A DNA stretch of 10,487 nt from DATDRQ01 sp035291645 (GCA_035291645.1 DATDRQ010000127.1:1-10487); one strand, 5' to 3'; positions 1-6,964 are shown, numbered from the stretch's first letter. A program made the numbers and translations. The notes: a model not told the origin generated them from the letters alone.

Positions 1-594
1 GGTGAATTCACTTCCATCCTTGGGAAAAGTGGAAGCGGGAAAAGCACTTTGCTCAACTTGATCAGCGGCATCGACTACCCGGATAGCGGTAAAATTTTTA
101 TCCAAAGCCGCGAGCTGACCGAAATGGAGGAACGCGAGCGCACGCTGTTCAGACGCAAGAATATCGGTTTTGTTTTTCAGTTCTTTAACCTGATCCCAAC
201 TTTGACTGTTCTTGAAAACGTCTCCATATCGTTGGAGCTGAACGGGATTGGCTTGAAAGCAGCCGAGGAAGGGGCCTTGCAGATGCTTGCAGCAGTAAGT
301 CTGCGTGATCGGGCCAGGGCCTTCCCGGAGAATCTATCTGGAGGTGAACAGCAGCGGGTTGCCATCGCCAGGGCGCTCGTCCATGATCCGCTGCTCGTCC
401 TGGCCGATGAACCAACCGGGAACCTGGACGAAGAGACTGGCCAGCAGGTGATGAAGTTGCTGGATCGACTCACCCGCCAGGCGGGCAGAAATTTGATCCT
501 GGTTACCCATAGCCGGGAGGCAGCTGGTTACGCGGACCGCATCTTGTACCTGCGGGATGGTACACTCGTAGAACCGGACGGCCTATCCGGGTAG
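1..594 (+). CDS. ABC transporter ATP-binding subunit, MacB/LolD/AttE type (5' end missing)
   Basis: This is the ATPase that powers the FtsX-type permease encoded two genes downstream. The frame is open from base 1, so about 30 N-terminal residues lie outside the window; 197 residues are present. Counting from the first codon, one sees the Walker A GKSGSGKST (about 8-16), the Q-loop glutamine in FVFQFFNL (60), the signature LSGGEQQR (112-119), Walker B LLVLADEP with its catalytic glutamate (131-138) and the switch histidine in VTHS (170). LSGGEQQRVAIARAL and DEPTGNLD are typical of the MacB/LolD/YbbA/AttE group, which works with FtsX-like permeases on lipoproteins, lipids or peptides rather than as a solute importer. 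All catalytic motifs are intact. The stop at 592-594 precedes the next gene by 41 nt on the same strand. The family is certain; the substrate is not. Confidence 0.95.
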   Translation, partial: GEFTSILGKSGSGKSTLLNLISGIDYPDSGKIFIQSRELTEMEERERTLFRRKNIGFVFQFFNLIPTLTVLENVSISLELNGIGLKAAEEGALQMLAAVSLRDRARAFPENLSGGEQQRVAIARALVHDPLLVLADEPTGNLDEETGQQVMKLLDRLTRQAGRNLILVTHSREAAGYADRILYLRDGTLVEPDGLSG

Positions 595-635
595 TTCGTA
601 GAGATTTTCATCCATTCTCTCACAGAGGTGCTTCA

Positions 636-1763
636 ATGCTCCAGATTCAACCGGTCGACACCACCTCGAAATCTCAGGTAAAACGATTCGTCCAGGTCCA
701 GTTTCGCCTTTACGCGGACCACCCACAATGGGTCCCGCCTCTTTACATGGATGCGGAGATGTACCTGGACCGCAAGAAACACCCCTTTTACGATCATTCG
801 GATGCCGGATTCTTCATCGCCAGCCGGAATGGTCGTGATGTGGGTAGAATCGCAGTCCTCGAAAACAAGCGTTACAACGATTTTCACATCACCCGACAGG
901 CGCAGTTCTATTTCTTTGATTGCGAACAGGATCAGGAAGTTGCAAACGAACTGTTCGAGTCCGCCTTCGATTGGGCAAAAACCCGGGGCCTGGATTATAT
1001 GGTTGGTCCGAAGGGGTTTGGACCGCTGGACGGGTATGGCCTGCTCGTTGAGGGGTACGAGCACCGCCAGGTAATGACCATGATGAATTACAATTTTCCG
1101 TATTATCCCTCCCTGGTTGAAAATCTCGGCTTCGAGAAGGAAGTCGACTTCATTTCATGCACCCTTCCACCTAACCAGTTTAAACTACCGGAAAGAGTTC
1201 ACCGGATTGCTCAGCGGGTCCAGGATCGCGGCACATTGCGTGTGTTGCGATTCACTTCGAAACGCGTTCTGAAGACCTGGGCACCTCGTATTGGCCATGC
1301 CTATAACCAGGCGTTTATTAATAACTGGGAATATTACCCGCTTACCGATCGAGAGATAAAATTCGTTGTCGATAACATCCTCCTCGTCGCCAACCCGCGC
1401 CTGATCAAGATCATTATTCACGACCAGGACGTCGTCGGGTTTCTTTTCGCCTGGCCGGACGTCTCAGCAGCCTTGCAGCGGGCGCGTGGACGGCTTCTGC
1501 CGTTTGGATTATTCGATCTACTCCTGGAATTGCGGCGAACCAAGTGGGTCGCTATTAATGGGATGGGAATCTTGGAGGAATTCCAGGGACGCGGAGGTAA
1601 CGCACTTCTATACTCGGAAATGGAGAAGACCATCCGTGAATTCGATTACCAACACGCCGACTTGACCCAGGTGGCTGAAACAGCAGTCCAAATGCGCCAG
1701 GATTTGATCAATCTCGGGGGAGTCCCTTATAAAAACCACCGGGTGTACCGCAGGAGGCTTTAG
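636..1763 (+). CDS. GNAT-fold N-acyltransferase, YghO-like (375 aa)
   Basis: A cytosolic enzyme predicted to move an acyl group from acyl-CoA or another acyl donor to an amine; the acceptor is unknown. The N-terminal half has the WVPPLYMD and HPFYDHSDAGFFIA patterns I associate with a long GNAT subgroup that includes E. coli YghO. The C-terminal half carries the acyl-CoA pyrophosphate loop, MGILEEFQGRGGNALL (310-325), reading Q317-x-x-G320-x-N322, where the usual last residue is Gly or Ala. A middle block, PKGFGPLDGYGLLVEGYEHRQ, is also strongly motif-like. At 375 residues it is about twice a simple GNAT domain. There is no signal peptide or membrane segment. The ATG at 636 follows GAGGTG (625-630) by 5 nt. 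The stop overlaps the permease start by one base, so the enzyme is physically tied to the transporter operon. Fold assignment is good; the reaction is inferred only. Confidence 0.8.
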   Translation: MLQIQPVDTTSKSQVKRFVQVQFRLYADHPQWVPPLYMDAEMYLDRKKHPFYDHSDAGFFIASRNGRDVGRIAVLENKRYNDFHITRQAQFYFFDCEQDQEVANELFESAFDWAKTRGLDYMVGPKGFGPLDGYGLLVEGYEHRQVMTMMNYNFPYYPSLVENLGFEKEVDFISCTLPPNQFKLPERVHRIAQRVQDRGTLRVLRFTSKRVLKTWAPRIGHAYNQAFINNWEYYPLTDREIKFVVDNILLVANPRLIKIIIHDQDVVGFLFAWPDVSAALQRARGRLLPFGLFDLLLELRRTKWVAINGMGILEEFQGRGGNALLYSEMEKTIREFDYQHADLTQVAETAVQMRQDLINLGGVPYKNHRVYRRRL

Positions 1764-1765
1764 TG
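1752..1765 (+). promoter_or_regulatory. Strong ribosome site and TAGTG stop/start overlap
   Basis: AGGAGG (1752-1757) lies 5 nt before GTG (1763-1765). The G of the acyltransferase stop TAG is the first base of this GTG. This fixes the permease start and implies termination-reinitiation coupling between the two genes. Confidence 0.8.
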
Positions 1766-4381
1766 TCCTTGTGGAAAGTGGGGTGGCGCTACCTGCTTCT
1801 CCGGCCGTGGCAAAGCCTTCTGATGGTCGCCGGCATCACGCTGGGGGTGGCAGTGGCAGTCGCCATCGATCTCGCCAATGCCAGCGCCAGCCGTGCCTTC
1901 GATCTGAGCACTGAGGCAGTCACCGGGCGAGCAACTCACCAGATTACCGGTGGCCCGTCCGGACTCGACGAGCAGCTCTACGCTCAACTCCTGCGGTCAG
2001 GTGCGTTGGAAAAAGCAGCCCCGGTCCTCTCGGCATACGTCTCATCGGCTCAGCTAGGCGGGTATCCGATCCAGTTATTAGGGATCGATCCGTTCGCGGA
2101 AGGAGATTTCCGCAATTATTTCGGCGATCAGGGCCTGCCACTGGATCAACTGACCGCCTTTCTCACCCGATCGGGCGCTGTGTTAATCTCTCAGGACCTG
2201 GCGGATCGTCATGGTTTAACGGTCTGCACTAACCCAGACCAATCTCCTTCTCCTGACTGCCAATTCCCCTTAGACATCGCTGGCCGGCAGCAGAAAGTCT
2301 GGGTTGCCGGCCTGTTGGGAGCTTCAGAATCGGGTGAATCGGGCCGCCTGAGCCAGCGCGCCTTGGAAGGCGTATTGCTGGCGGATATCGCCACAGCCCA
2401 GGAATTAACCGGTCGGATCGGGTACATCGATTGGATCGACTTGATCCTGCCTGAATCCTGCTCCAAACCAGGCCGGGAGCAGTCCAAGGATTGTGAGCAA
2501 ATCCAGGAAATCCGGGCTTTGCTTCCTCCCGATGTGGTTATCTCCCCGGTGTCTGTACGGGCTGGCACCATCGAAGAGATGACCGCCGCCTTTCGCCTGA
2601 ATCTGACTGCACTCAGCCTGCTGGCTCTGGTCGTCGGGATGTTCTTGATTTACAACACAATGACCTTTTCCGTTGTCCAGCGCCGTCCCCTGTTTGGAAC
2701 CCTGCGCTGCCTGGGAGTCACCCGTGAAGAGGTATTCCTGCTGGTGATCGGCGAGGCCTTCCTGGTTGGACTGCTCGGCGCAATACTGGGGATCATTCTT
2801 GGGGTAGGGATGGGCCAGGGGGCAGTCCAGATGGTCACCCAAACGATCAATGACCTGTATTACGTGGTGAGCGTGCGCGGGGTTCAGATTCCCCTTTCGA
2901 GCCTGGTTAAAGGTGTTCTGCTCGGTGTTGGGGCTACCTTGCTCACCGCTGGGCCGCCTGCCTGGGAAGCCGCCTCGGTACCGCCGCGCGCCGCCCTGTC
3001 TCGGTCTGGCCTGGAAATAAAAACCAGACGCGCTGTATCACTAGTAGCTGGTTTTGGTTGTCTGCTCTTGGTTCTCGGAGTCCTGCTGCTCTTCCTTCCA
3101 ACCAAAGACCTGGTATTGAGCTTCGCGGGCACATTTGCCGTGATCATCGGTTTTGCTATGCTGACCCCTCTCGCAACCGAAGGGCTGATGGCAGGCGCAG
3201 CGAGATTAGGCGGCAAAATTTGGGGTACATTCGGCCGAATGGCTCCCCGGAACGTCGTCAACGGACTCAGCCGGACCGCCATTGCCATTGCAGCCCTCAC
3301 CATAGCTGTCTCCGTCACGATCGGGGTGAGCATCATGGTGACCAGTTTTCGCCAAACGGTCGTCTCCTGGCTGGATCAGACCCTTCTGGGGGATATCTAC
3401 ATCTCCCCACCTTCATTATCCTCCGCACAGTCACCGGCAATCATCGATCCCGAGGCATTGGCGGTCATGAAGGGTTTTCCGGGAATCCGACGCCTGGATG
3501 TCCTGCGTTCCGTGATGGTGAACACGCCTGAGGGACCCGTTCACATTGCTGCGACGGATAATCCGCAGTTGGCCGAGGAGCGGATTTTCCTATCCTCTAT
3601 TGGTCCTCCCGGCGTCGTTGCACAAGCCTTGCGCCAAGGCGCGGTGCTTGTTTCCGAGCCATTCGCAAACCGCAGCGGACTAACCCGTCAAGGCGGCGTA
3701 GTCAATCTAATCACGGATGAAGGAACCAAGGTCTTCCCGGTCGCAGGGATCTACTACGATTATGCCTCCAGCCAGGGCACGGTTCTCATGAACCTGCAAA
3801 TTTATCGAGATCTGTGGGAGGACGAGCAGGTCAATGCCGTCGCCCTCAGGTTAGACGCCGGAGAAGATTCCGCTCAGGTTGCCCAAACACTCCGCGAGGA
3901 ACTCGCCGGACACCAGCAGTTGTTCGTCCGGCCGAACCAGGTTCTACGCCAGGAAGCCATGGATATTTTTGACCGCACCTTCGCCATTACCAGCGCATTG
4001 CAGGTGCTGGCAACGGTCGTGGCTTTCATCGGCGTGATCTCGGCGCTGCTCTCTTTGCAGCTTGAAAAGCAGCGGGAAATGGGTATATTGCGTGCCATTG
4101 GGCTCTCCACCCGTCAATTGTGGGGTCTCATCATGGCAGAGACGGGTTTGATGGGAAGCGTTGCCGGTCTCCTGGCGTTGCCAGCTGGTCTTATATTGGC
4201 ATGGATCCTCATATTTATTATCAACCGCCGGTCCTTCGGATGGACTCTTCAGATGCAGACCCCGCTGGAGCCTTTCCTGCAGGCGTTGGCGATTTCAATG
4301 GCTGCCGCCTTGCTGGCAGCGATCTATCCCGCCTATAAAATCAGCCGCATGTGGGCTGTTGAAGCGCTTCGATCGGAGTAA
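1763..4381 (+). CDS. ABC transporter permease, double FtsX/MacB type (AttFG/YbbP-like, 872 aa)
   Basis: The membrane subunit of the exporter driven by the ATPase at the window start. I read about ten membrane segments in two FtsX-like halves: residues near 17-36, 279-300, 324-350, 380-400, 425-447, 451-475, 503-528, 745-767, 787-822 and 836-860. Two large extracytoplasmic domains follow the first segment of each half (about 37-278 and 529-744). The cytoplasmic coupling loops show the FtsX hallmarks FGTLRCLGVTREEV and MGILRAIGLSTRQL, and the C-terminus is YPAYKISRMWAVEALRS. This length and layout match YbbP-type or fused AttF-AttG permeases, not the single-domain MacB permease. The first outer domain holds four cysteines in two CX10C pairs (C155/C166 and C233/C244); the second has none. 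The GTG start is supported by a strong ribosome site. The gene ends 2 nt before the LysE gene. Confidence 0.93.
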   Translation: MSLWKVGWRYLLLRPWQSLLMVAGITLGVAVAVAIDLANASASRAFDLSTEAVTGRATHQITGGPSGLDEQLYAQLLRSGALEKAAPVLSAYVSSAQLGGYPIQLLGIDPFAEGDFRNYFGDQGLPLDQLTAFLTRSGAVLISQDLADRHGLTVCTNPDQSPSPDCQFPLDIAGRQQKVWVAGLLGASESGESGRLSQRALEGVLLADIATAQELTGRIGYIDWIDLILPESCSKPGREQSKDCEQIQEIRALLPPDVVISPVSVRAGTIEEMTAAFRLNLTALSLLALVVGMFLIYNTMTFSVVQRRPLFGTLRCLGVTREEVFLLVIGEAFLVGLLGAILGIILGVGMGQGAVQMVTQTINDLYYVVSVRGVQIPLSSLVKGVLLGVGATLLTAGPPAWEAASVPPRAALSRSGLEIKTRRAVSLVAGFGCLLLVLGVLLLFLPTKDLVLSFAGTFAVIIGFAMLTPLATEGLMAGAARLGGKIWGTFGRMAPRNVVNGLSRTAIAIAALTIAVSVTIGVSIMVTSFRQTVVSWLDQTLLGDIYISPPSLSSAQSPAIIDPEALAVMKGFPGIRRLDVLRSVMVNTPEGPVHIAATDNPQLAEERIFLSSIGPPGVVAQALRQGAVLVSEPFANRSGLTRQGGVVNLITDEGTKVFPVAGIYYDYASSQGTVLMNLQIYRDLWEDEQVNAVALRLDAGEDSAQVAQTLREELAGHQQLFVRPNQVLRQEAMDIFDRTFAITSALQVLATVVAFIGVISALLSLQLEKQREMGILRAIGLSTRQLWGLIMAETGLMGSVAGLLALPAGLILAWILIFIINRRSFGWTLQMQTPLEPFLQALAISMAAALLAAIYPAYKISRMWAVEALRSE

Positions 4382-4386
4382 ACTTG
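4375..4386 (+). promoter_or_regulatory. Ribosome site and TTG start for the LysE-family gene
   Basis: GGAG (4375-4378), inside the last codons of the permease gene, lies 5 nt before TTG (4384-4386). This favours the TTG as the true start and implies translational coupling, since the permease stop (4379-4381) falls inside the spacer. Confidence 0.65.
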
Positions 4387-5031
4387 CCTATACTGCCTAT
4401 CCTTTTGCGCGGAATCGCCATTGGCTTTTCGATTGCCGCGCCGGTCGGTCCGATCGGGGTGCTCTGCATTCGCCGCTCGCTGGCAGAAGGCCGGCTGGCA
4501 GGCCTGATCTCCGGATTAGGCGCGGCGACGGCGGACGCAGTCTACGGCAGCATTGCCGGATTCGGGTTGACCCTGGTCACCGTTTTCCTGGTAGACCAAG
4601 CGATCCTGCTCAGAATCGTCGGCGGTTCGTTCCTTCTTTACCTGGGAGTCAAGACATTCCTGGCACAGCCGGCTCCCGTTGGTGAAGATCTGCTTCGACC
4701 AATCGAGAAGAACAGTCTATGGCGGAATTATCTCTCAACCTTCTTCCTGACACTAACCAACCCGCTGACGATTCTATCGTTCGCCGCAATCTTTGCAGGG
4801 CTGGGCATCGGCACAGATACTTCCGGGAACTTCCTTTCCGCCCTGGCCCTGGTGATGGGTGTTTTCCTGGGATCGGCGTTCTGGTGGCTCATACTTAGCT
4901 GGATCGCTTCTCTGTTTCGAAGCAAGCTCACCTCTACAACCCTGGTGTGGATTAACCGTGTGTCGGGGGGCATCATCGTCGTCTTTGGAATCCTGGCGTT
5001 AGCCAGCTTGTACGCGTATCTAAAAATCTGA
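4384..5031 (+). CDS. LysE/RhtB-family exporter (215 aa)
   Basis: An inner-membrane exporter of the LysE/RhtB superfamily, whose characterised members pump out amino acids such as lysine, threonine or homoserine, usually by proton exchange. The N-terminal block GFSIAAPVGPIGVLCIRRSL is the family signature, followed by a small-residue segment GLISGLGAATADAVYG. The second half has TLTNPLTILSFAAIFAGLG, matching the conserved Asn-Pro motif before the fourth segment. Six hydrophobic segments are readable across 215 residues, the usual size. The start is TTG, 2 nt after the permease stop. The position between the ABC permease and the AttH-like gene suggests co-expression with the transporter; whether it exports an amino acid or a related small product of the acyltransferase is inference. 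The substrate cannot be read from sequence. Confidence 0.9.
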   Translation: MPILPILLRGIAIGFSIAAPVGPIGVLCIRRSLAEGRLAGLISGLGAATADAVYGSIAGFGLTLVTVFLVDQAILLRIVGGSFLLYLGVKTFLAQPAPVGEDLLRPIEKNSLWRNYLSTFFLTLTNPLTILSFAAIFAGLGIGTDTSGNFLSALALVMGVFLGSAFWWLILSWIASLFRSKLTSTTLVWINRVSGGIIVVFGILALASLYAYLKI

Positions 5032-5052
5032 GCTATAAAGTGGCAGGTTCGT

Positions 5053-6222
5053 GTGAGAAAACTCTTTTCAATCCTTGCATTTATCGTCCTATTAATAGTA
5101 ATCTTCGCCTTAATCTCTCGAAGGCAAGGTGGAGCGGAAATTCAGGCAGAGCTGGTCCCCAGTGCGGAGACTGGAGCTTCGGACCTCGTTCCAGTAGAGT
5201 TCGATCGTGCTTACGGCCCCAGGCCCCTCTCCTTTCCAGAGGATCTGGGAGCGCATCCTGATTTCCAGACAGAGTGGTGGTATTACACCGGGAACCTCGC
5301 GACCAAGGATGGCCGGCATTTCGGATACCAGCTCACCTTCTTCCGGCGAGCTCTGGTTCCCCCGCAAGATGGACAGCCTCGCGAGTCAATTTGGCGGACC
5401 GACCAGGTATACCTGGCTCATTTTGCCATTACCGACGTGCAGAGTGACCGGCACCGGGCTTTCGAGCGCTACTCGCGAGGGTCTGCCGGTCTGGCTGGTG
5501 CACAATCTCATCCTTACCAGGTGTGGTTGAGAGATTGGAGCGTCGTACAAGACGAGAAGGGTACATATCACCTGCATGCCGACCAGGATGGTTGGATTAT
5601 CGATCTGACATTAGAAGACACCAAGGGACCGATTCTTCAAGGAAACCAGGGATACAGTCAAAAAGGACCGCAACCAGGGAACGCCTCCTTTTATATCAGC
5701 CAGACCAGCCTCGAAACCGGCGGCATCCTCCAAACCGATGAGGGTCAATTCTCTGTCAGCGGTGCCAGCTGGATGGACCATGAGTTCAGCACCAGCGCCC
5801 TGTCCGAAGACCAGGTTGGCTGGGATTGGTTCGCCCTGCAGCTCGATGATGGAAGCGAGTTGATGGTTTTTAACATTCGTAAAGTAGACGGCTCGATCGA
5901 TCCATATTCCAGTGGGACGATGATTTACCCGGATGGATCCACACGGTCGTTAACTCGCGACGATTTCCGGCTGGAAGTTCAAGAAACATGGCGGAGTCCA
6001 GAATCCGGGGCAAACTACCCTTCTCGATGGAAGATCGTCGTTCCATCGGAGCGACTGGAACTCGAAATCCAACCCTACATCGCCGATCAAGAACTCAACC
6101 TGCGCTATGAATACTGGGAAGGAGCGGTCAGTCTTCGAGGCGAGCGAAAGGGTAATCCGGTAGCAGGCAACGGTTACGTGGAATTAACCGGGTACGCCGG
6201 ATCATTTGCGGGAGAGTTTTGA
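5053..6222 (+). CDS. Membrane-anchored CrtC/AttH-type lipocalin-like protein (389 aa)
   Basis: A member of the calycin-fold group that joins carotenoid 1,2-hydratase (CrtC) and AttH-type proteins. Residues about 4-22 (FSILAFIVLLIVIFALIS) form one hydrophobic segment after MRK, with no lipobox cysteine, so I expect a signal anchor with the domain outside the membrane. Hallmarks are TEWWYYTGNL (E74 to Y78 and on), FGYQLTFFR, LAHFAITD, GYSQKGPQPGNASFYIS, SWMDHEFSTSAL (W240, D242, H243, E244), GWDWFALQLDDGSELM and the C-terminal YEYWEGAV and GNGYVELTGY. No carotenoid gene is in view, so the CrtC reaction is unlikely. ATPase plus double permease plus this protein is the AttEFGH arrangement, and AttH-like proteins have been proposed to bind or modify lipids. 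GTG at 5053 is 21 nt after the LysE stop, with a weak AGG upstream; it is the best start because it keeps a short basic N-terminus before the anchor. Confidence 0.88.
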   Translation: MRKLFSILAFIVLLIVIFALISRRQGGAEIQAELVPSAETGASDLVPVEFDRAYGPRPLSFPEDLGAHPDFQTEWWYYTGNLATKDGRHFGYQLTFFRRALVPPQDGQPRESIWRTDQVYLAHFAITDVQSDRHRAFERYSRGSAGLAGAQSHPYQVWLRDWSVVQDEKGTYHLHADQDGWIIDLTLEDTKGPILQGNQGYSQKGPQPGNASFYISQTSLETGGILQTDEGQFSVSGASWMDHEFSTSALSEDQVGWDWFALQLDDGSELMVFNIRKVDGSIDPYSSGTMIYPDGSTRSLTRDDFRLEVQETWRSPESGANYPSRWKIVVPSERLELEIQPYIADQELNLRYEYWEGAVSLRGERKGNPVAGNGYVELTGYAGSFAGEF

Positions 6223-6264
6223 ACCGACTCGATACCTGGTGCATCACAAGAGGCGAATATTTCA

Positions 6265-6301
6265 GGCTAGGGCCGGGTCCTGCGCAAAATCAGGACTAGC
6301 C
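6265..6301. repeat. Imperfect inverted repeat at the end of two convergent genes
   Basis: GGCTAG (6265-6270) pairs with CTAGCC (6296-6301), and inside it TCCTG (6278-6282) pairs with CAGGA (6291-6295) around an 8-nt loop. Seven bases (6271-6277) bulge on one side. It covers the stop codon of the Thr-Pro-rich gene and begins 43 bp after the AttH-like gene. No T-run follows on either strand, so I do not call it an intrinsic terminator. It may stabilise mRNA 3' ends or slow polymerase from both sides. Confidence 0.4.
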
Positions 6302-6827
6302 ACCCCGCCAGCAGAACCCACAGCGAACCTACCAGGATTAGAATCCCCATCCGGTCAGAGCCGAGAGCGGGCGCGGGATTGGGATACGGCTCAACTGTAC
6401 CAGTTGCCGTCCTGGTGGGAGTAAGGGTTGCCGGTCTGCTCGCGGTCGGCGTATTGGTTGGGAATATCAAGGTAAGGGAGGGCAGTGGAATATAGGTCGG
6501 TGTGGATGTGTTCGTGGGTGTGAATGTGGGGGTCGGAGTCTGAGTCGATGTCGGGGTAATGGTCGCGGTGGGTATTGGTGTAAAAGTCCGGAACGGCGTC
6601 CAGGTCGGGAAGGGGGTAAAGGTTTGGGTACGGGTTGGGGTACGGGTTGGGTTAGGCGCCGGGGTGAACGTCAGAGTAGGTGTGAGCTGGGTTTGTTTTA
6701 ACACGATGGGCAAATACTGCATCACAGTTGCCTGGATTTGCGCCAGGGTGGTCTCATTATGACTGCCGATAATCGTAATGAGGGCGAGCAGGCCAGCAAT
6801 CACGACAAGTACAACGCTTCGAGACAT
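6267..6827 (-). CDS. Thr-Pro-rich membrane protein of unknown function (186 aa)
   Basis: I do not recognise a function. The protein has an N-terminal hydrophobic segment (VVLVVIAGLLALITIIG, about 5-21), a short polar stretch with YLPIVLK, then about 100 residues dominated by Thr and Pro in patterns such as TPTRTPTRT and TPTSTQTPTPTFTPT. It ends with a second hydrophobic segment (ILILVGSLWVLLAGWLVLIL) and a basic tail RRTRP. The likely layout is an extended, rigid extracytoplasmic spacer tethered at both ends, or a cleaved signal followed by a C-terminal anchor. Such Thr-Pro spacers are common in Chloroflexota exported proteins and are often thought to be glycosylated. There is no LPxTG motif. 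An in-frame TTG (6867-6869) could add 14 residues, but the ATG at 6825-6827 places the basic residue and hydrophobic core correctly. Neither has a clear ribosome site. It is convergent with the operon. Confidence 0.72.
   Translation of the reverse strand: MSRSVVLVVIAGLLALITIIGSHNETTLAQIQATVMQYLPIVLKQTQLTPTLTFTPAPNPTRTPTRTQTFTPFPTWTPFRTFTPIPTATITPTSTQTPTPTFTPTNTSTPTYIPLPSLTLIFPTNTPTASRPATLTPTRTATGTVEPYPNPAPALGSDRMGILILVGSLWVLLAGWLVLILRRTRP
6626..6651 (+). repeat. 12-bp perfect tandem repeat with G-quadruplex-type tracts
   Basis: GGGTACGGGTTG occurs twice back to back (6626-6637 and 6638-6649), followed by GG, giving five runs of three or more G separated by 2-3 nt. Two more G-runs lie just upstream (6607-6609 and 6612-6616). 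On the minus strand the unit encodes PTRT twice within the Thr-Pro spacer. The G-rich strand is the transcription template of that gene, so a quadruplex would form in DNA and not in its mRNA. Confidence 0.7.
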
Positions 6828-6885
6828 ATCGAGCCAGTAGGGTCCTCTCCAGGCGCTGAGAGTAAGCAATGCCCGGGTTGTTCCA

Positions 6886-6914
6886 ATCTTACAATGACAT
6901 CCGGGTTAACGCAA
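6886..6914 (-). promoter_or_regulatory. Possible promoter for the Thr-Pro-rich gene
   Basis: Read on the minus strand, TTGCGT (6909-6914) and TAAGAT (6886-6891) are 17 bp apart. They match the -35 and -10 consensus at 3 of 6 and 4 of 6 positions. The spacing is ideal but the hexamers are weak. The -35 box overlaps that of the oppositely directed promoter, so use of one may block the other. Confidence 0.3.
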
Positions 6915-6935
6915 CTAATTTCCGCATGGTATAAT
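6906..6935 (+). promoter_or_regulatory. Extended -10 promoter for the ABC-F leader
   Basis: TGGTATAAT (6927-6935) has a perfect -10 hexamer (6930-6935) plus the upstream TG of an extended -10 element. A poor -35, TTAACG (6906-6911), sits 18 bp upstream; extended -10 promoters often tolerate this. Transcription would start near 6942 and give a leader of about 136 nt before the ABC-F start. Confidence 0.65.
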
Positions 6936-6964
6936 TTTCTGGCTTTTTACGAGAGGTTTGACCA

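Noticed and set aside
1..594. Complete ABC ATPase gene starting at TTG 49
   Set aside because: Walker A lies upstream of position 49 in the same open frame, so the gene must start before the window.
633..1064. Open - frame of 143 codons opposite the acyltransferase
   Set aside because: The + frame has family motifs, a ribosome site and operon spacing; the - frame has none.
4161..4685. Open + frame of 174 codons spanning the permease end and the LysE gene
   Set aside because: It overlaps two well-supported genes in another frame, and its translation is Arg- and Cys-rich with no motif; it is a frame shadow.
6421..6660. G-rich, repetitive-looking stretch as a CRISPR array or satellite
   Set aside because: The repeats are degenerate, codon-phased and encode Thr-Pro units; there are no uniform repeats with unique spacers.
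6559..6762. Open + frame rich in Val and Gly within the Thr-Pro gene
   Set aside because: It is the low-complexity complement of the Thr-Pro repeats; the - strand product has coherent membrane segments.
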